DNA from: Synergistales bacterium
GTDB lineage: Bacteria; Synergistota; Synergistia; Synergistales; Aminobacteriaceae
Length of the DNA: 11,820 bases
Assembly (NCBI GenBank): GCA_025997935.1
Contig: BNVG01000061.1
Coordinates: 1-11,820 of the forward strand
Direction: 5' to 3'
Positions 1 to 7,711 of this stretch are shown piece after piece; within the stretch, counting starts at the first letter, position 1, and every line of letters begins with the position of its first letter. The notes under the pieces are model-generated. The model saw only the letters and a program-made list of their open reading frames with translations. It was not told the origin of the DNA and made no database searches. Both the position numbers and the translations under genes were made by a program.

Positions 1-2
1 CG

Positions 3-1004
3 CGTGTGGGAGATACCATAACGGACGCTTCCAACCCGGCGCCGCAAGCGTTGCCCGGGTATCGCAAGGTGAAGTCTGTGGTGTTCTGCGGGTTTTATCC
101 CGTGGAGCGCGATGAGTACCCTCAGCTGCGCGACGCTTTGGAAAAACTTTGCCTGAACGACGCGGCCATCACTTACGAACCAGAAACGTCCGTGGCCCTT
201 GGGTTTGGTTTCAGGTGCGGATTCCTTGGGCTTTTGCACATGGATGTGGCGCGTGAGCGGCTGTTGCGCGAGTTTGACGTAGACCTTGTGGCCACGTCGC
301 CTAACGTGGTCTACGAGATAACGACACAGGACGGAAATATAATTGAGGCTCATCGCCCGAGCGATTTCCCCGATGTAGGGGACATAGCGGAGGTGCGGGA
401 GCCCTTTATCAAGCTGTCCGTCTTTATGCCGTCCGACTGCGTGGGAAAGGTCATGCAGATTGTTCAGGAGAAGCGCGGGGTCTACCGCTCTATGGACTAC
501 CTTACGCCGGAGCGCGTGAGGCTGATATACGACATGCCTCTGTCGGAGTTCATAACCGACTTTCACGACAAGCTCCAGTCTCATACGCGCGGTTACGCCT
601 CTTTGGATTACGAGTTTATCGGCATCAGGCCGTCGGAGTTGGTGCGCGTGGATGTTTTGGTAAATGGCGAGGCGGCGGACGCGTTTTCGTTTATATGCCA
701 CAAGGACGCGTCGTACAATCGCGGACACGCGGCCGTTACCAAACTGAAAGAGCTTATCCCGAACCAGCTTTTCGAGGTTCCCATTCAGGCGTCTATCGGA
801 AAACGCGTTATCGTGCGGGTAAACGTCAAGGCTTTGCGTAAAGACGTGCTTGCCAAGTGCTACGGCGGGGACATCACCCGAAAGCGCAAATTGCTGGAAA
901 AACAAAAAGAGGGCAAAAAACGCATGAAGCAAATAGGCAAAGTCTCCATTCCACAGGACGCGTTTTTGAACTTTTTGCGGGTTGACGGCGAAAGCGACAA
1001 GTGA
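3..1004 (+). CDS. lepA: Elongation factor 4 (LepA), C-terminal half, 5' end outside window
   Basis: LepA/EF4 is a ribosome-associated GTPase that acts on stalled or mistranslocated ribosomes and influences initiation and 30S assembly. About 333 residues are present of a protein usually near 600. The GTPase domain lies before the window. Visible family motifs are VGDTIT, the segment [23 protein letters not shown] split over the domain II/III region, [10 protein letters not shown], and the basic C-terminal signature [20 protein letters not shown], which is the LepA-specific tRNA-contacting tail. The GTG at position 6 is an internal valine, not a start, because the family motif begins with the Arg codon at 3-5. 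The stop TGA (1002-1004) overlaps the GTG start of the next gene by 4 nt, implying translational coupling. Identification is near certain; only the start is missing. Confidence 0.97.
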   Translation, partial: RVGDTITDASNPAPQALPGYRKVKSVVFCGFYPVERDEYPQLRDALEKLCLNDAAITYEPETSVALGFGFRCGFLGLLHMDVARERLLREFDVDLVATSPNVVYEITTQDGNIIEAHRPSDFPDVGDIAEVREPFIKLSVFMPSDCVGKVMQIVQEKRGVYRSMDYLTPERVRLIYDMPLSEFITDFHDKLQSHTRGYASLDYEFIGIRPSELVRVDVLVNGEAADAFSFICHKDASYNRGHAAVTKLKELIPNQLFEVPIQASIGKRVIVRVNVKALRKDVLAKCYGGDITRKRKLLEKQKEGKKRMKQIGKVSIPQDAFLNFLRVDGESDK

Positions 1005-1861
1005 AGGCAATTAAAACCCCAAAAGAACGATTGGATAAACTTCTGACCGATCGCGGCCTTGTCGAGAGCCGAACGAAAGCTCAGGCCGTGATTATGGCCG
1101 GACAAGTGAAGGTGAGCATGGAAGGCGACAGTAAAGCGGCCTCAACTCCGCTCAAAGCCGGTACGCTCGTGCCGCTCGATTGTACCGTTTCCGTCGATGA
1201 AGCGCAGAGGTGGGTCAGCAGGGGAGCCTTCAAACTGCTGAAGGCTCTCGATATTTTTTCGTTCACGGTATCTGGAAAAACTTGCGTTGATATAGGCGCG
1301 TCCACCGGCGGTTTTACGGATGTTCTGCTTGACGCGGGGGCTAAGAAAGTCTACGCTGTCGACGTCGGGTACGGACAGCTTCACTGGAAATTGGCGAGCG
1401 ACTCGAGGGTTGTCGTGATGGACAGAACCAACGCGCGTTATCTCACGCCTGAGATGTTTGGGGACGCTTTGGAAGTAGCCGTCTGCGACGCTTCGTTTAT
1501 TTCACTGCGCCTAATCTTGCCGGCTATTGACGGGCTACTTTCAATTGGCGGAGAGGCCGTGACGCTTATAAAGCCCCAGTTCGAGGCGGGACGGGATAGA
1601 ATCGGTCGGGGCGTTGTGAAGGATGAAAAGGTTCACGCCGACGTTTTGCGCTCGATTTTAGGATTTATCAAAGATGATACCGGCCTCGAGGCCGCCTGTG
1701 TCTCTTGGTCTCCTATAAAGGGGCAGGAGGGCAACATTGAGTTTTTGTGTCATCTGCGTAAAACTGACGACAAAGCCTCAGGGGCGGCGCGGGAAATCGA
1801 CGTCGACGCTTTGGTCATGGCCGCTCATCAGGAATTGCAAACAAAAAACTGTGATTTATAA
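1001..1861 (+). CDS. tlyA: TlyA-family rRNA (cytidine-2'-O)-methyltransferase (S4 + FtsJ domains)
   Basis: This 286-residue protein has an N-terminal S4 RNA-binding domain (about residues 9-70, [19 protein letters not shown]) followed by an FtsJ-type Rossmann methyltransferase. The SAM-binding motif [11 protein letters not shown] starts at residue 97. DASFIS, the catalytic-lysine segment [20 protein letters not shown] and the late acidic motif GNIEF follow. Known members (TlyA, YqxC) 2'-O-methylate cytidines in 16S and 23S rRNA at the subunit interface. Some are labelled haemolysins, a historical misnomer. The start is GTG at 1001, inside the lepA stop, with no good Shine-Dalgarno sequence, so re-initiation after LepA is likely. 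Length and domain order are normal for the family. The target nucleotide cannot be read from the sequence. Confidence 0.93.
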   Translation: MKAIKTPKERLDKLLTDRGLVESRTKAQAVIMAGQVKVSMEGDSKAASTPLKAGTLVPLDCTVSVDEAQRWVSRGAFKLLKALDIFSFTVSGKTCVDIGASTGGFTDVLLDAGAKKVYAVDVGYGQLHWKLASDSRVVVMDRTNARYLTPEMFGDALEVAVCDASFISLRLILPAIDGLLSIGGEAVTLIKPQFEAGRDRIGRGVVKDEKVHADVLRSILGFIKDDTGLEAACVSWSPIKGQEGNIEFLCHLRKTDDKASGAAREIDVDALVMAAHQELQTKNCDL

Positions 1862-1862
1862 T
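1835..1862 (+). promoter_or_regulatory. Probable sigma-70-type promoter for hisS
   Basis: A perfect TATAAT (1857-1862) is preceded by TTGCAA (1835-1840, four of six consensus bases) with a 16-bp spacer. It lies across the end of the tlyA-family gene, in a markedly AT-rich stretch, and about 40 nt before the hisS ATG. This would let hisS and the dhaKL genes be transcribed independently of lepA. The call rests on consensus matching only. Confidence 0.5.
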
Positions 1863-1901
1863 ATATAAAAATCAAAATATAAAAACGGAGGCTTAAACAA
1901 C

Positions 1902-3188
1902 ATGGACATAAAAGCGCCTCGCGGCGTAAGAGACATTCTGCCCGACGAGTCTTGGCGATGGGCTTATGTGTTGGATGTGACGGCCAAAACCATGGCCGAT
2001 TTCGGACATTCTGAGATACATCTGCCGCTTTTCGAGCAGACTGAGCTTTTTTCGCGCGGAGTCGGCGACACGACGGACATAGTGGAAAAAGAAATGTACA
2101 ACTTCACGGACAGGGGAGGGCGCAACCTCACTCTCCGTCCCGAGGCGACAGCGGGCATGGTGAGAGCGGCCGTCGAGCACGGCTTGTGCGCTCAGGGCGC
2201 GGCGTCCCGCCTTTGGTGCTGGGGAGCCATGTTTCGGTATGAGCGTCCTCAAAAAGGGCGTTACAGGCAGTTTTTCCAGATAGACGCCGAGACTTTAGGC
2301 GTGTCCGGGGCGGTTGCCGACGTTGAGGTTATAGCGCTGTCGGCTGAGATTTTCAGACGCCTTGGGCTTAGAAACTTAGAGGTTGTCCTGAACTCCGTCG
2401 GATGTCCGAAATGCCGTCCAATCTACCGCGATAAACTCTTGAAGCACTTCTCGGCCCATAAAGGCGAACTCTGTAAAGATTGCCTTGTAAGGCTCGATCG
2501 TAACCCGCTAAGGCTACTTGACTGCAAAGAACCGGGGTGCGGCGCCGTCGCGAACGCGGCTCCGGCGATATACGACTGTTTGTGCGACGAGTGCGCGGCT
2601 CACTTCGAGGACGTCAGAAATGGTTTGAGCGGCCTTGGTTTTCGCTATACGTTAGACAAGCGTCTTGTGCGCGGTTTGGATTACTACACAAAGACCGCTT
2701 ATGAAATTCTCTCCGGGGATTTGGGCGCGCAAAACGCGGTTTGCGGCGGCGGGCGTTATGACAACCTCTCGGAGTCCGTGGGCGGGCCGCATTTGCCGGG
2801 CGTCGGCTTCGCGGCGGGGGTCGACAGGATTGTGCTGATTATGGAAGAGCAGGGATGTTCTTTCGGTCAATGTCCACAAAAAGAAGTATATGTGGTCGCG
2901 CAGGACGATACTCCGGCGGTGTGCAACGCTGTTTTGAGTTTGACGCACAGACTCCGCATGGAGGGTATTCCCGCCGAACAGGACGCCGGCGACGCTTTAG
3001 GCAAGAAGCGAAGCGCAAAGTCTCAGATGAAGAGCGCCGATAACGCGGGCGTAACCTGGGCCTGCCTCGTCAGTCAGGACGAATCGCACAATATCGTTAT
3101 CGCCATGAAGAATATGAACACCGGCGAACAGACGACGGCGCGTCCTGAAGAAGTGGCGCGTCGTGTAAAGGAATCGTACAATATTTAG
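1902..3188 (+). CDS. hisS: Histidyl-tRNA synthetase
   Basis: Class II synthetase that charges tRNA-His with histidine. At 428 residues it has the normal bacterial length. Visible signatures are the N-terminal KAPRGVRDILPDE, motif 2 around LRPEATAGMVRA and FRYERPQKGRYRQFFQ, the histidine-binding signatures LVRGLDYYTKTAYEI and GGGRYDNL, and motif 3 GVGFAAGVDRIVL. A C-terminal anticodon-binding domain follows (about residues 330-428). The ATG at 1902 has a strong GGAGG (1887-1891) ten bases upstream. A Cys-rich insert is present (CPKCRP, CKDCL, CKEPGC, CDECAAHF), as in many bacterial HisRS. The gene is followed after 18 nt by dhaK rather than the common aspS. Confident. Confidence 0.97.
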   Translation: MDIKAPRGVRDILPDESWRWAYVLDVTAKTMADFGHSEIHLPLFEQTELFSRGVGDTTDIVEKEMYNFTDRGGRNLTLRPEATAGMVRAAVEHGLCAQGAASRLWCWGAMFRYERPQKGRYRQFFQIDAETLGVSGAVADVEVIALSAEIFRRLGLRNLEVVLNSVGCPKCRPIYRDKLLKHFSAHKGELCKDCLVRLDRNPLRLLDCKEPGCGAVANAAPAIYDCLCDECAAHFEDVRNGLSGLGFRYTLDKRLVRGLDYYTKTAYEILSGDLGAQNAVCGGGRYDNLSESVGGPHLPGVGFAAGVDRIVLIMEEQGCSFGQCPQKEVYVVAQDDTPAVCNAVLSLTHRLRMEGIPAEQDAGDALGKKRSAKSQMKSADNAGVTWACLVSQDESHNIVIAMKNMNTGEQTTARPEEVARRVKESYNI

Positions 3189-3206
3189 CGAAGGAGAATA
3201 GTGAAC

Positions 3207-4217
3207 ATGAAAAAGATAATCAACGCTCCCGCGGATTTTGTCGATGAAGTTTTGGAAGGCATCACGCTTGCCTATGGTGACAAGGTTCGTCTATCGGAGA
3301 AAAATAGGCGTGTGTTGTTGAACAACCAACCGATCGCCGGTAATAAGGTTGGTATTGTCACAGCTGGCGGTAGCGGTCATCTTCCTGTGTTTTTGGGTTA
3401 TGTAGGCAAGGGAATGCTCGATGGTTGTGCCGTTGGAAATGTGTTCGCGTCTCCGTCGGCGACAGCTATGGCGGATATGATAAGGGAATGTAACCGTGGC
3501 GCCGGCGTACTTTGCCTTTACGGAAATTACGGCGGAGATGTGTTGAATCTGGATATGGCTCGCGAAGAAATAAATTTTGAAGATGAGATTGAGACCACAG
3601 TGGTGCTTGTCCGTGATGACGTTGCGTCAAGCCCTGCGGCGACATCGACGAAGCGTCGCGGCGTTGCCGGAATGGTATATGCGTTCAAGATTGCGGGAGC
3701 CGCCGCTGAGAACGGGAAAAACCTAGCCGAAGTCACCGCGGTCGCGGAAAAGGCCCTCGCCAATACGCGCACCATGGGAGTGGCTCTGACGCCGTGCGTT
3801 GTACCGGACGTCGGCAAACCCACCTTTCAAATAGCCGACGACGAAATAGAAGTTGGCATGGGCATTCATGGCGAACCAGGCATCGAAGTGCGTAAAATGA
3901 TGAGCGCGGACGAAATAGCGTCCACTCTGTTAGAAAAGATTTTAACGGACATACCCATCAGTAATGGCGACGAGGTCAGCGTGATGGTAAACGGTCTTGG
4001 CGCTACGCCTCTCGAAGAGCAGCTTCTCGTATACAGAAAACTGCATAAAATCTTACAGGAAAAATGCGTTAAAATTTTCATGCCTCATATTGGCGAATTT
4101 GCGACATCTATGGAAATGGCCGGTCTGTCCGTCACTCTCATCAAGCTCGATGATGAGTTGAAGAACTTGTTGCGTTCGCCGGCATCAACGCCATTTTACA
4201 CAAATTCCAACAAGTGA
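3207..4217 (+). CDS. dhaK: Dihydroxyacetone kinase subunit DhaK (divergent)
   Basis: DhaK binds dihydroxyacetone (or a related short ketose) covalently and the partner DhaL transfers phosphate to it. Of 336 residues, the key positions are recognisable: His58 in GGSGHLP, Asp111 in GGDVLNL, and the hemiaminal-forming His221 in GMGIHGEPG, matching His56, Asp109 and His218 of E. coli DhaK. The usual GHEP reads GHLP here, and the first glycine of the GGGSG loop is Ala. I chose ATG 3207 over the in-frame GTG at 3201 because the family begins MKK-I-N and an AAGGAG (3191-3196) sits 10 nt upstream; the GTG would be only 4 nt away. The dhaL gene follows after 10 nt. No DhaM phosphoryl donor is visible, so whether ATP or PEP supplies phosphate is open. 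The true substrate could be another ketose. Confidence 0.9.
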   Translation: MKKIINAPADFVDEVLEGITLAYGDKVRLSEKNRRVLLNNQPIAGNKVGIVTAGGSGHLPVFLGYVGKGMLDGCAVGNVFASPSATAMADMIRECNRGAGVLCLYGNYGGDVLNLDMAREEINFEDEIETTVVLVRDDVASSPAATSTKRRGVAGMVYAFKIAGAAAENGKNLAEVTAVAEKALANTRTMGVALTPCVVPDVGKPTFQIADDEIEVGMGIHGEPGIEVRKMMSADEIASTLLEKILTDIPISNGDEVSVMVNGLGATPLEEQLLVYRKLHKILQEKCVKIFMPHIGEFATSMEMAGLSVTLIKLDDELKNLLRSPASTPFYTNSNK

Positions 4218-4227
4218 GGGCGTTTTT

Positions 4228-4854
4228 ATGGATATAGATCTTCTCGCGTTACGCAAGGGGTTTTCTGCGATAAGCGAGCGGATGATTCAAAATTGCGACC
4301 ACCTTACCGAGCTGGACTCGGTCAATGGGGATGGGGACCTGGGAATCTCCATGAGCAACGGCTTCAAGGCCGTCAGCGCCTATCTGTCCGAGACTGACGA
4401 GACCGATTTAGGCCGTCTTTTTATGAAGTGCGGCAAAGAGTTTAACGAATCCGCTCCGTCTTCTCTCGGCACTATAATCTCAATCGCTCTCATGGACATG
4501 GCCAAAGCCCTCAAGGGGAAAGAAAAGACGGATATACCGGGCCTTGCGGCGGCAATGGAAGGCGGATTGAACGCGGTAATGGAAAAGGCTAAATCCAAAC
4601 CTGGCGAAAAAACCATACTTGATTCCCTTACGCCGGCCGTCAAGGTATTGAAGGACAGCGCGAATGATGGTGTCGACGCTTTCAAAAAAGCGGCGGTCGC
4701 CGCGGCCGAGGGTAGTGAAAACACTAAAAATATGCGCTCTGTACACGGACGGGCTGCGTACTATGGAGATAAGAGCATTGGCATTCTCGATGGCGGTTCT
4801 GTGGTGGGGAAATTGATTTTTGAGGCAATAGCTGACGCGCTTGATAATGAATGA
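4228..4854 (+). CDS. dhaL: Dihydroxyacetone kinase subunit DhaL (divergent nucleotide-binding subunit)
   Basis: DhaL holds ADP/ATP with two Mg ions and phosphorylates the sugar bound on DhaK. The 208-residue, all-helical protein retains the three metal-binding aspartates at D30, D35 and D37 (LDSVNGDGDLG), the same numbers as in E. coli DhaL, plus the late signature GRAAYYGDKSIGILDGG. Two departures are clear: the His of the usual GDGDHG is Leu38, and the phosphate-contacting GG-x-SG-PLYG loop is replaced by SAPSSLGT. Length is normal. The start ATG 4228 has GAGGG at 4216-4220, overlapping the dhaK stop. The stop lies inside a long palindrome (4845-4908). Likely a functional partner of the upstream DhaK; substrate and phosphate donor are uncertain. 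Confidence 0.88.
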   Translation: MDIDLLALRKGFSAISERMIQNCDHLTELDSVNGDGDLGISMSNGFKAVSAYLSETDETDLGRLFMKCGKEFNESAPSSLGTIISIALMDMAKALKGKEKTDIPGLAAAMEGGLNAVMEKAKSKPGEKTILDSLTPAVKVLKDSANDGVDAFKKAAVAAAEGSENTKNMRSVHGRAAYYGDKSIGILDGGSVVGKLIFEAIADALDNE

Positions 4855-4908
4855 GAAATATAGGGATAGAACGAGTAACTGTTCTATCCCTATAAGGGTT
4901 ATTCATTA
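4845..4908. repeat. 64-bp near-palindrome across the dhaL stop codon
   Basis: The outer arms TAATGAAT (4845-4852) and ATTCATTA (4901-4908) are perfectly complementary. They enclose symmetric 6-nt mismatched stretches and then a perfect 14-bp stem (4859-4872 with 4881-4894) around the loop GAGTAACT. The 5' arm includes the dhaL stop codon. There is no T-run directly after either side, so it is not a standard intrinsic terminator. It could protect the mRNA 3' end, act as a protein-binding palindrome, or be a small dispersed palindromic element. Confidence 0.75.
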
Positions 4909-4929
4909 AATTTCAAAGCAATAAAGCAG

Positions 4930-4958
4930 TCGGGGGCTTGAAGCTCCCGATTTTTGTT
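4930..4958 (+). terminator. Rho-independent terminator of the hisS-dhaK-dhaL unit
   Basis: The stem TCGGGGGC (4930-4937) pairs with GCTCCCGA (4943-4950), eight pairs including one G-U, around the loop TTGAA. It is followed at once by TTTTTGTTT. This is the only well-formed intrinsic terminator I see on the plus strand. It ends the transcript 76 nt after the dhaL stop. Confidence 0.85.
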
Positions 4959-4982
4959 TCAGCGTTTATGTTTTATGATAAT
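4954..4982 (+). promoter_or_regulatory. Candidate promoter for valS-glmS
   Basis: GATAAT (4977-4982, five of six bases of TATAAT) has TTGTTT (4954-4959) as a weak -35 at a 17-bp spacing, overlapping the T-tract of the preceding terminator. A new promoter is expected here because the upstream unit is terminated. The leader to the valS ATG is only about 45 nt, too short for a T-box. The -35 match is poor. Confidence 0.4.
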
Positions 4983-5034
4983 ATAGCTGAATTAAACGCG
5001 CATTAGGCGAAGCCGTTGCGAAGGAGATGTTCGG

Positions 5035-7692
5035 ATGAAAAGGAACAAGGATTTGGCCAAGGGATACACGCCCGAGGCATTAGAGGAAAAATGGTACGCC
5101 GATTGGCTTGATAAGGGGCTTTTCAATGCCGAGGTCGATAAATCGAAACCGGCTTTTTCGATAGTTATACCTCCGCCGAACGTAACTGGCTCGTTGCACA
5201 TGGGACACGCGTTCAACAACACCTTTCAGGACATAATGTGCCGGACGCGGCGGATGCAGGGTTATAGCGTCCTGTGGCTGCCGGGAACCGACCACGCCGG
5301 CATAGCGACGCAGAACGTCGTCGAGAAGAACCTCGCCGCGCAGGGGACAAACCGCCACGAGCTTGGGCGCGACGCTTTTATAGAAAAGGTCTGGGAGTGG
5401 AAAAAACTATACGGCGAACGCATAATAACCCAGATGAAAAAGCTCGGCAACTCCTGCGACTGGCGGCGCGAGCGCTTCACGTTTGACGAGGGATTGTCGC
5501 GTGCCGTGCGAAAAGTCTTTGTCGAGCTTTACAAAAAAGACCTCATATACAGGGGCAAATACATAATCAACTGGTGTTCGCGCTGTCACACCGCTCTTTC
5601 CGACATTGAGGTCGAGTACGACGACAAGCCGGGCAAGTTCTACTACGTTCGCTACCCATTTGAGGACGGCACGGGCGAGATTGTCGTGGCGACGACGCGC
5701 CCCGAGACCATCCTTGGCGACGTGGCTATAGCCGTCCATCCGAGAAGCGAGCAGTTTAAGCCACTCATAGGCAGACGTGTGCGCGTTCCCCTCACCGACA
5801 GAATAATTCCCATAATTGAGGACAACATGGTAGACCCCGAGTTCGGCACAGGTTGCGTAAAGATAACGCCGGCTCACGACCCAAATGACTTTTTGGTGGG
5901 GCAGCGTCACAACTTGCCGCAGCTACAGGTTATAAACGGCGAGGGGTTTATGAACGAAGAGGCCGGCAAATATAATGGCATGTCCATTCTAGAAGCCCGC
6001 GAAGAGATGGCCAAGGACTTGGAGGCTCAGGGGCTTCTTGTGAAGGTAGAGGAGATGACTCACTCGATAGGGCACTGCTACCGTTGCGGCACGACGGTCG
6101 AGCCTTATCTGTCGGAGCAGTGGTTTGTCCGCGCCAAGCCCTTGGCGGAGCGCGGCGTGAAGGCCGTGCGGGACGGGCAGATTCGCTGGATACCGGAGCA
6201 GTGGGAGAAGACTTATTTTCAGTGGATGGAGAACATCCGCGACTGGTGCATATCGCGCCAACTCTGGTGGGGGCACAGAATCCCGGCCTGGACATGCGCG
6301 GACTGCGGACACATCACGGTGTCTGAGACAGACCCCACAGTTTGCGAGAAGTGCGGTTCGCAAAATATCGTTCAGGACGAGGACGTGTTGGACACCTGGT
6401 TCAGCAGCGCCCTCTGGCCGTTCTCCACGATGGGGTGGCCCGACAAGACGCCTGAGCTTGATTATTTTTACCCCACATCGCTGATGGTCACTGGCTTCGA
6501 CATAATATTCTTCTGGGTGGCGCGCATGATTATGATGGGGCTTGAGTTTATGGACGCGGAGCCGTTCAAAGACGTGTACATTCACTCTCTCATCAGGGAC
6601 GAGCACGGGCAGAAGATGAGTAAATCCAAGGGCAACGTCATAGACCCGTTGGATATGATAGAAAAATACGGCGCGGACGCGCTTCGCATGGCGCTTGCGG
6701 CCTTGTCCACTCAGGGGCGTGACATTCTGCTCTCGCCGGGCAAGATAGAGACCTACAGGTTTTTCATGAACAAGCTCTGGAACGCCGCTCGCTTCGCTCT
6801 GATGAACCTTGACGACGCCCCGGTCGAAAATGTCAATTTGTTCGACCTGCGCCTACAGGACAAGTGGATACTCTCTCGCGTTCAGGACACAGTTGAGCAG
6901 GAAACGGCTCAGATAGACGCCTATGACATCGGCTCGGCGGCGCGAATGCTCTACGACTTTGTGTGGGGAGACCTCTGCGACTGGTATCTCGAAATGGCGA
7001 AGCCGGCGCTCAAAGGGGAAGAAGGCGAGGATAGGAAACGAGCGACGCAAGCCGTTTTGGACGAGGTGTTCAAAACCATTCTGCCGCTTCTGCACCCGTT
7101 CATTCCGTTTGTGACTGAGGAGCTTTGGGAGGCGTTCGGATATTCGGCAGTGACCCCGTCAATAATGAACGCTTACTGGCCTGTCGTTAAGTATCGTTTC
7201 AATGTATATGACGATATGAAGGACTTGCAGGAGGCCGTCCGCATTTTGCGAAACCTTCGCGCCGAGGCTCATGTCGCGCCTCAGCAGTGGGTGAACAACG
7301 CCGTCATACGAATCGACAAGACGGAGACCGTCGCCACTCTACAGGACTCGCTGTCCATTGTCTCCATGCTGTGCAGAGTTAAGCAAATAGATATTTTGCC
7401 GACGACCACACCGCGCCTGGGCGAGTCTTTATCCTCTGTTTTCGCGTCCGGCGAGATAAGCCTTTCTGTGGGGGATATATTAGACATAGCGGCCGAGACC
7501 GTTCGCCTCAAACAGGAGCTTGTCACGATTGAAAAGACAGTTGCCGCAAGCCGCGCGAGGTTAGAGAAGCCCGACTTCGTGTCCCGCGCGCCGCAAGAGG
7601 TTGTGGACAAGGAGAAGGGACGCGTCGACGAGGGCTTGTCTCAGATAGCGCGCTTGCGCGAGAACTTGGAGAGCTTAGGCGTCAAACTGTAG
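5035..7692 (+). CDS. valS: Valyl-tRNA synthetase
   Basis: Class Ia synthetase that charges tRNA-Val and edits mischarged threonine. The 885 residues match the usual length. The HIGH motif is HMGH (residues 55-58, in PPPNVTGSLHMGH) and the second ATP motif is KMSKS (527-531). Between them lies the CP1 editing domain (about 190-340, TTRPETILGDVAIAVHP). Cysteine pairs that may bind zinc are CSRC, CYRC, CADC and CEKC. The anticodon-binding helical domain follows, then a C-terminal coiled coil (about 810-885, rich in Leu/Glu/Arg heptads) typical of ValRS. ATG 5035 has AAGGAG at 5021-5026. The glmS start lies 19 nt downstream with no terminator between, so the two are probably co-transcribed. Confidence 0.98.
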   Translation: MKRNKDLAKGYTPEALEEKWYADWLDKGLFNAEVDKSKPAFSIVIPPPNVTGSLHMGHAFNNTFQDIMCRTRRMQGYSVLWLPGTDHAGIATQNVVEKNLAAQGTNRHELGRDAFIEKVWEWKKLYGERIITQMKKLGNSCDWRRERFTFDEGLSRAVRKVFVELYKKDLIYRGKYIINWCSRCHTALSDIEVEYDDKPGKFYYVRYPFEDGTGEIVVATTRPETILGDVAIAVHPRSEQFKPLIGRRVRVPLTDRIIPIIEDNMVDPEFGTGCVKITPAHDPNDFLVGQRHNLPQLQVINGEGFMNEEAGKYNGMSILEAREEMAKDLEAQGLLVKVEEMTHSIGHCYRCGTTVEPYLSEQWFVRAKPLAERGVKAVRDGQIRWIPEQWEKTYFQWMENIRDWCISRQLWWGHRIPAWTCADCGHITVSETDPTVCEKCGSQNIVQDEDVLDTWFSSALWPFSTMGWPDKTPELDYFYPTSLMVTGFDIIFFWVARMIMMGLEFMDAEPFKDVYIHSLIRDEHGQKMSKSKGNVIDPLDMIEKYGADALRMALAALSTQGRDILLSPGKIETYRFFMNKLWNAARFALMNLDDAPVENVNLFDLRLQDKWILSRVQDTVEQETAQIDAYDIGSAARMLYDFVWGDLCDWYLEMAKPALKGEEGEDRKRATQAVLDEVFKTILPLLHPFIPFVTEELWEAFGYSAVTPSIMNAYWPVVKYRFNVYDDMKDLQEAVRILRNLRAEAHVAPQQWVNNAVIRIDKTETVATLQDSLSIVSMLCRVKQIDILPTTTPRLGESLSSVFASGEISLSVGDILDIAAETVRLKQELVTIEKTVAASRARLEKPDFVSRAPQEVVDKEKGRVDEGLSQIARLRENLESLGVKL

Positions 7693-7711
7693 ATTTAGGG
7701 GGCTTTTGCTT

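Noticed and set aside
367..376. GTAGGGG inside lepA as another copy of the queH palindrome
   Set aside because: Only seven bases match, there is no inverted partner, and it codes for ordinary LepA residues.
4859..4894. The 14-bp stem after dhaL as the operon terminator
   Set aside because: No T-tract follows on either strand. The hairpin at 4930-4950 with TTTTTGTTT is the better terminator.
4855..5034. T-box or other riboswitch leader before valS
   Set aside because: After the terminator and candidate promoter only about 50 nt remain before the ATG, and no T-box or specifier-like element can fit.
5989..6606. 205-codon open frame on the minus strand inside valS
   Set aside because: It is antisense to well-conserved ValRS sequence, Arg/Pro/His-rich as expected from a GC-biased shadow frame, with no independent support.
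7693..7711. glmS ribozyme upstream of glmS
   Set aside because: The valS-glmS gap is 19 nt and holds only the ribosome-binding site.
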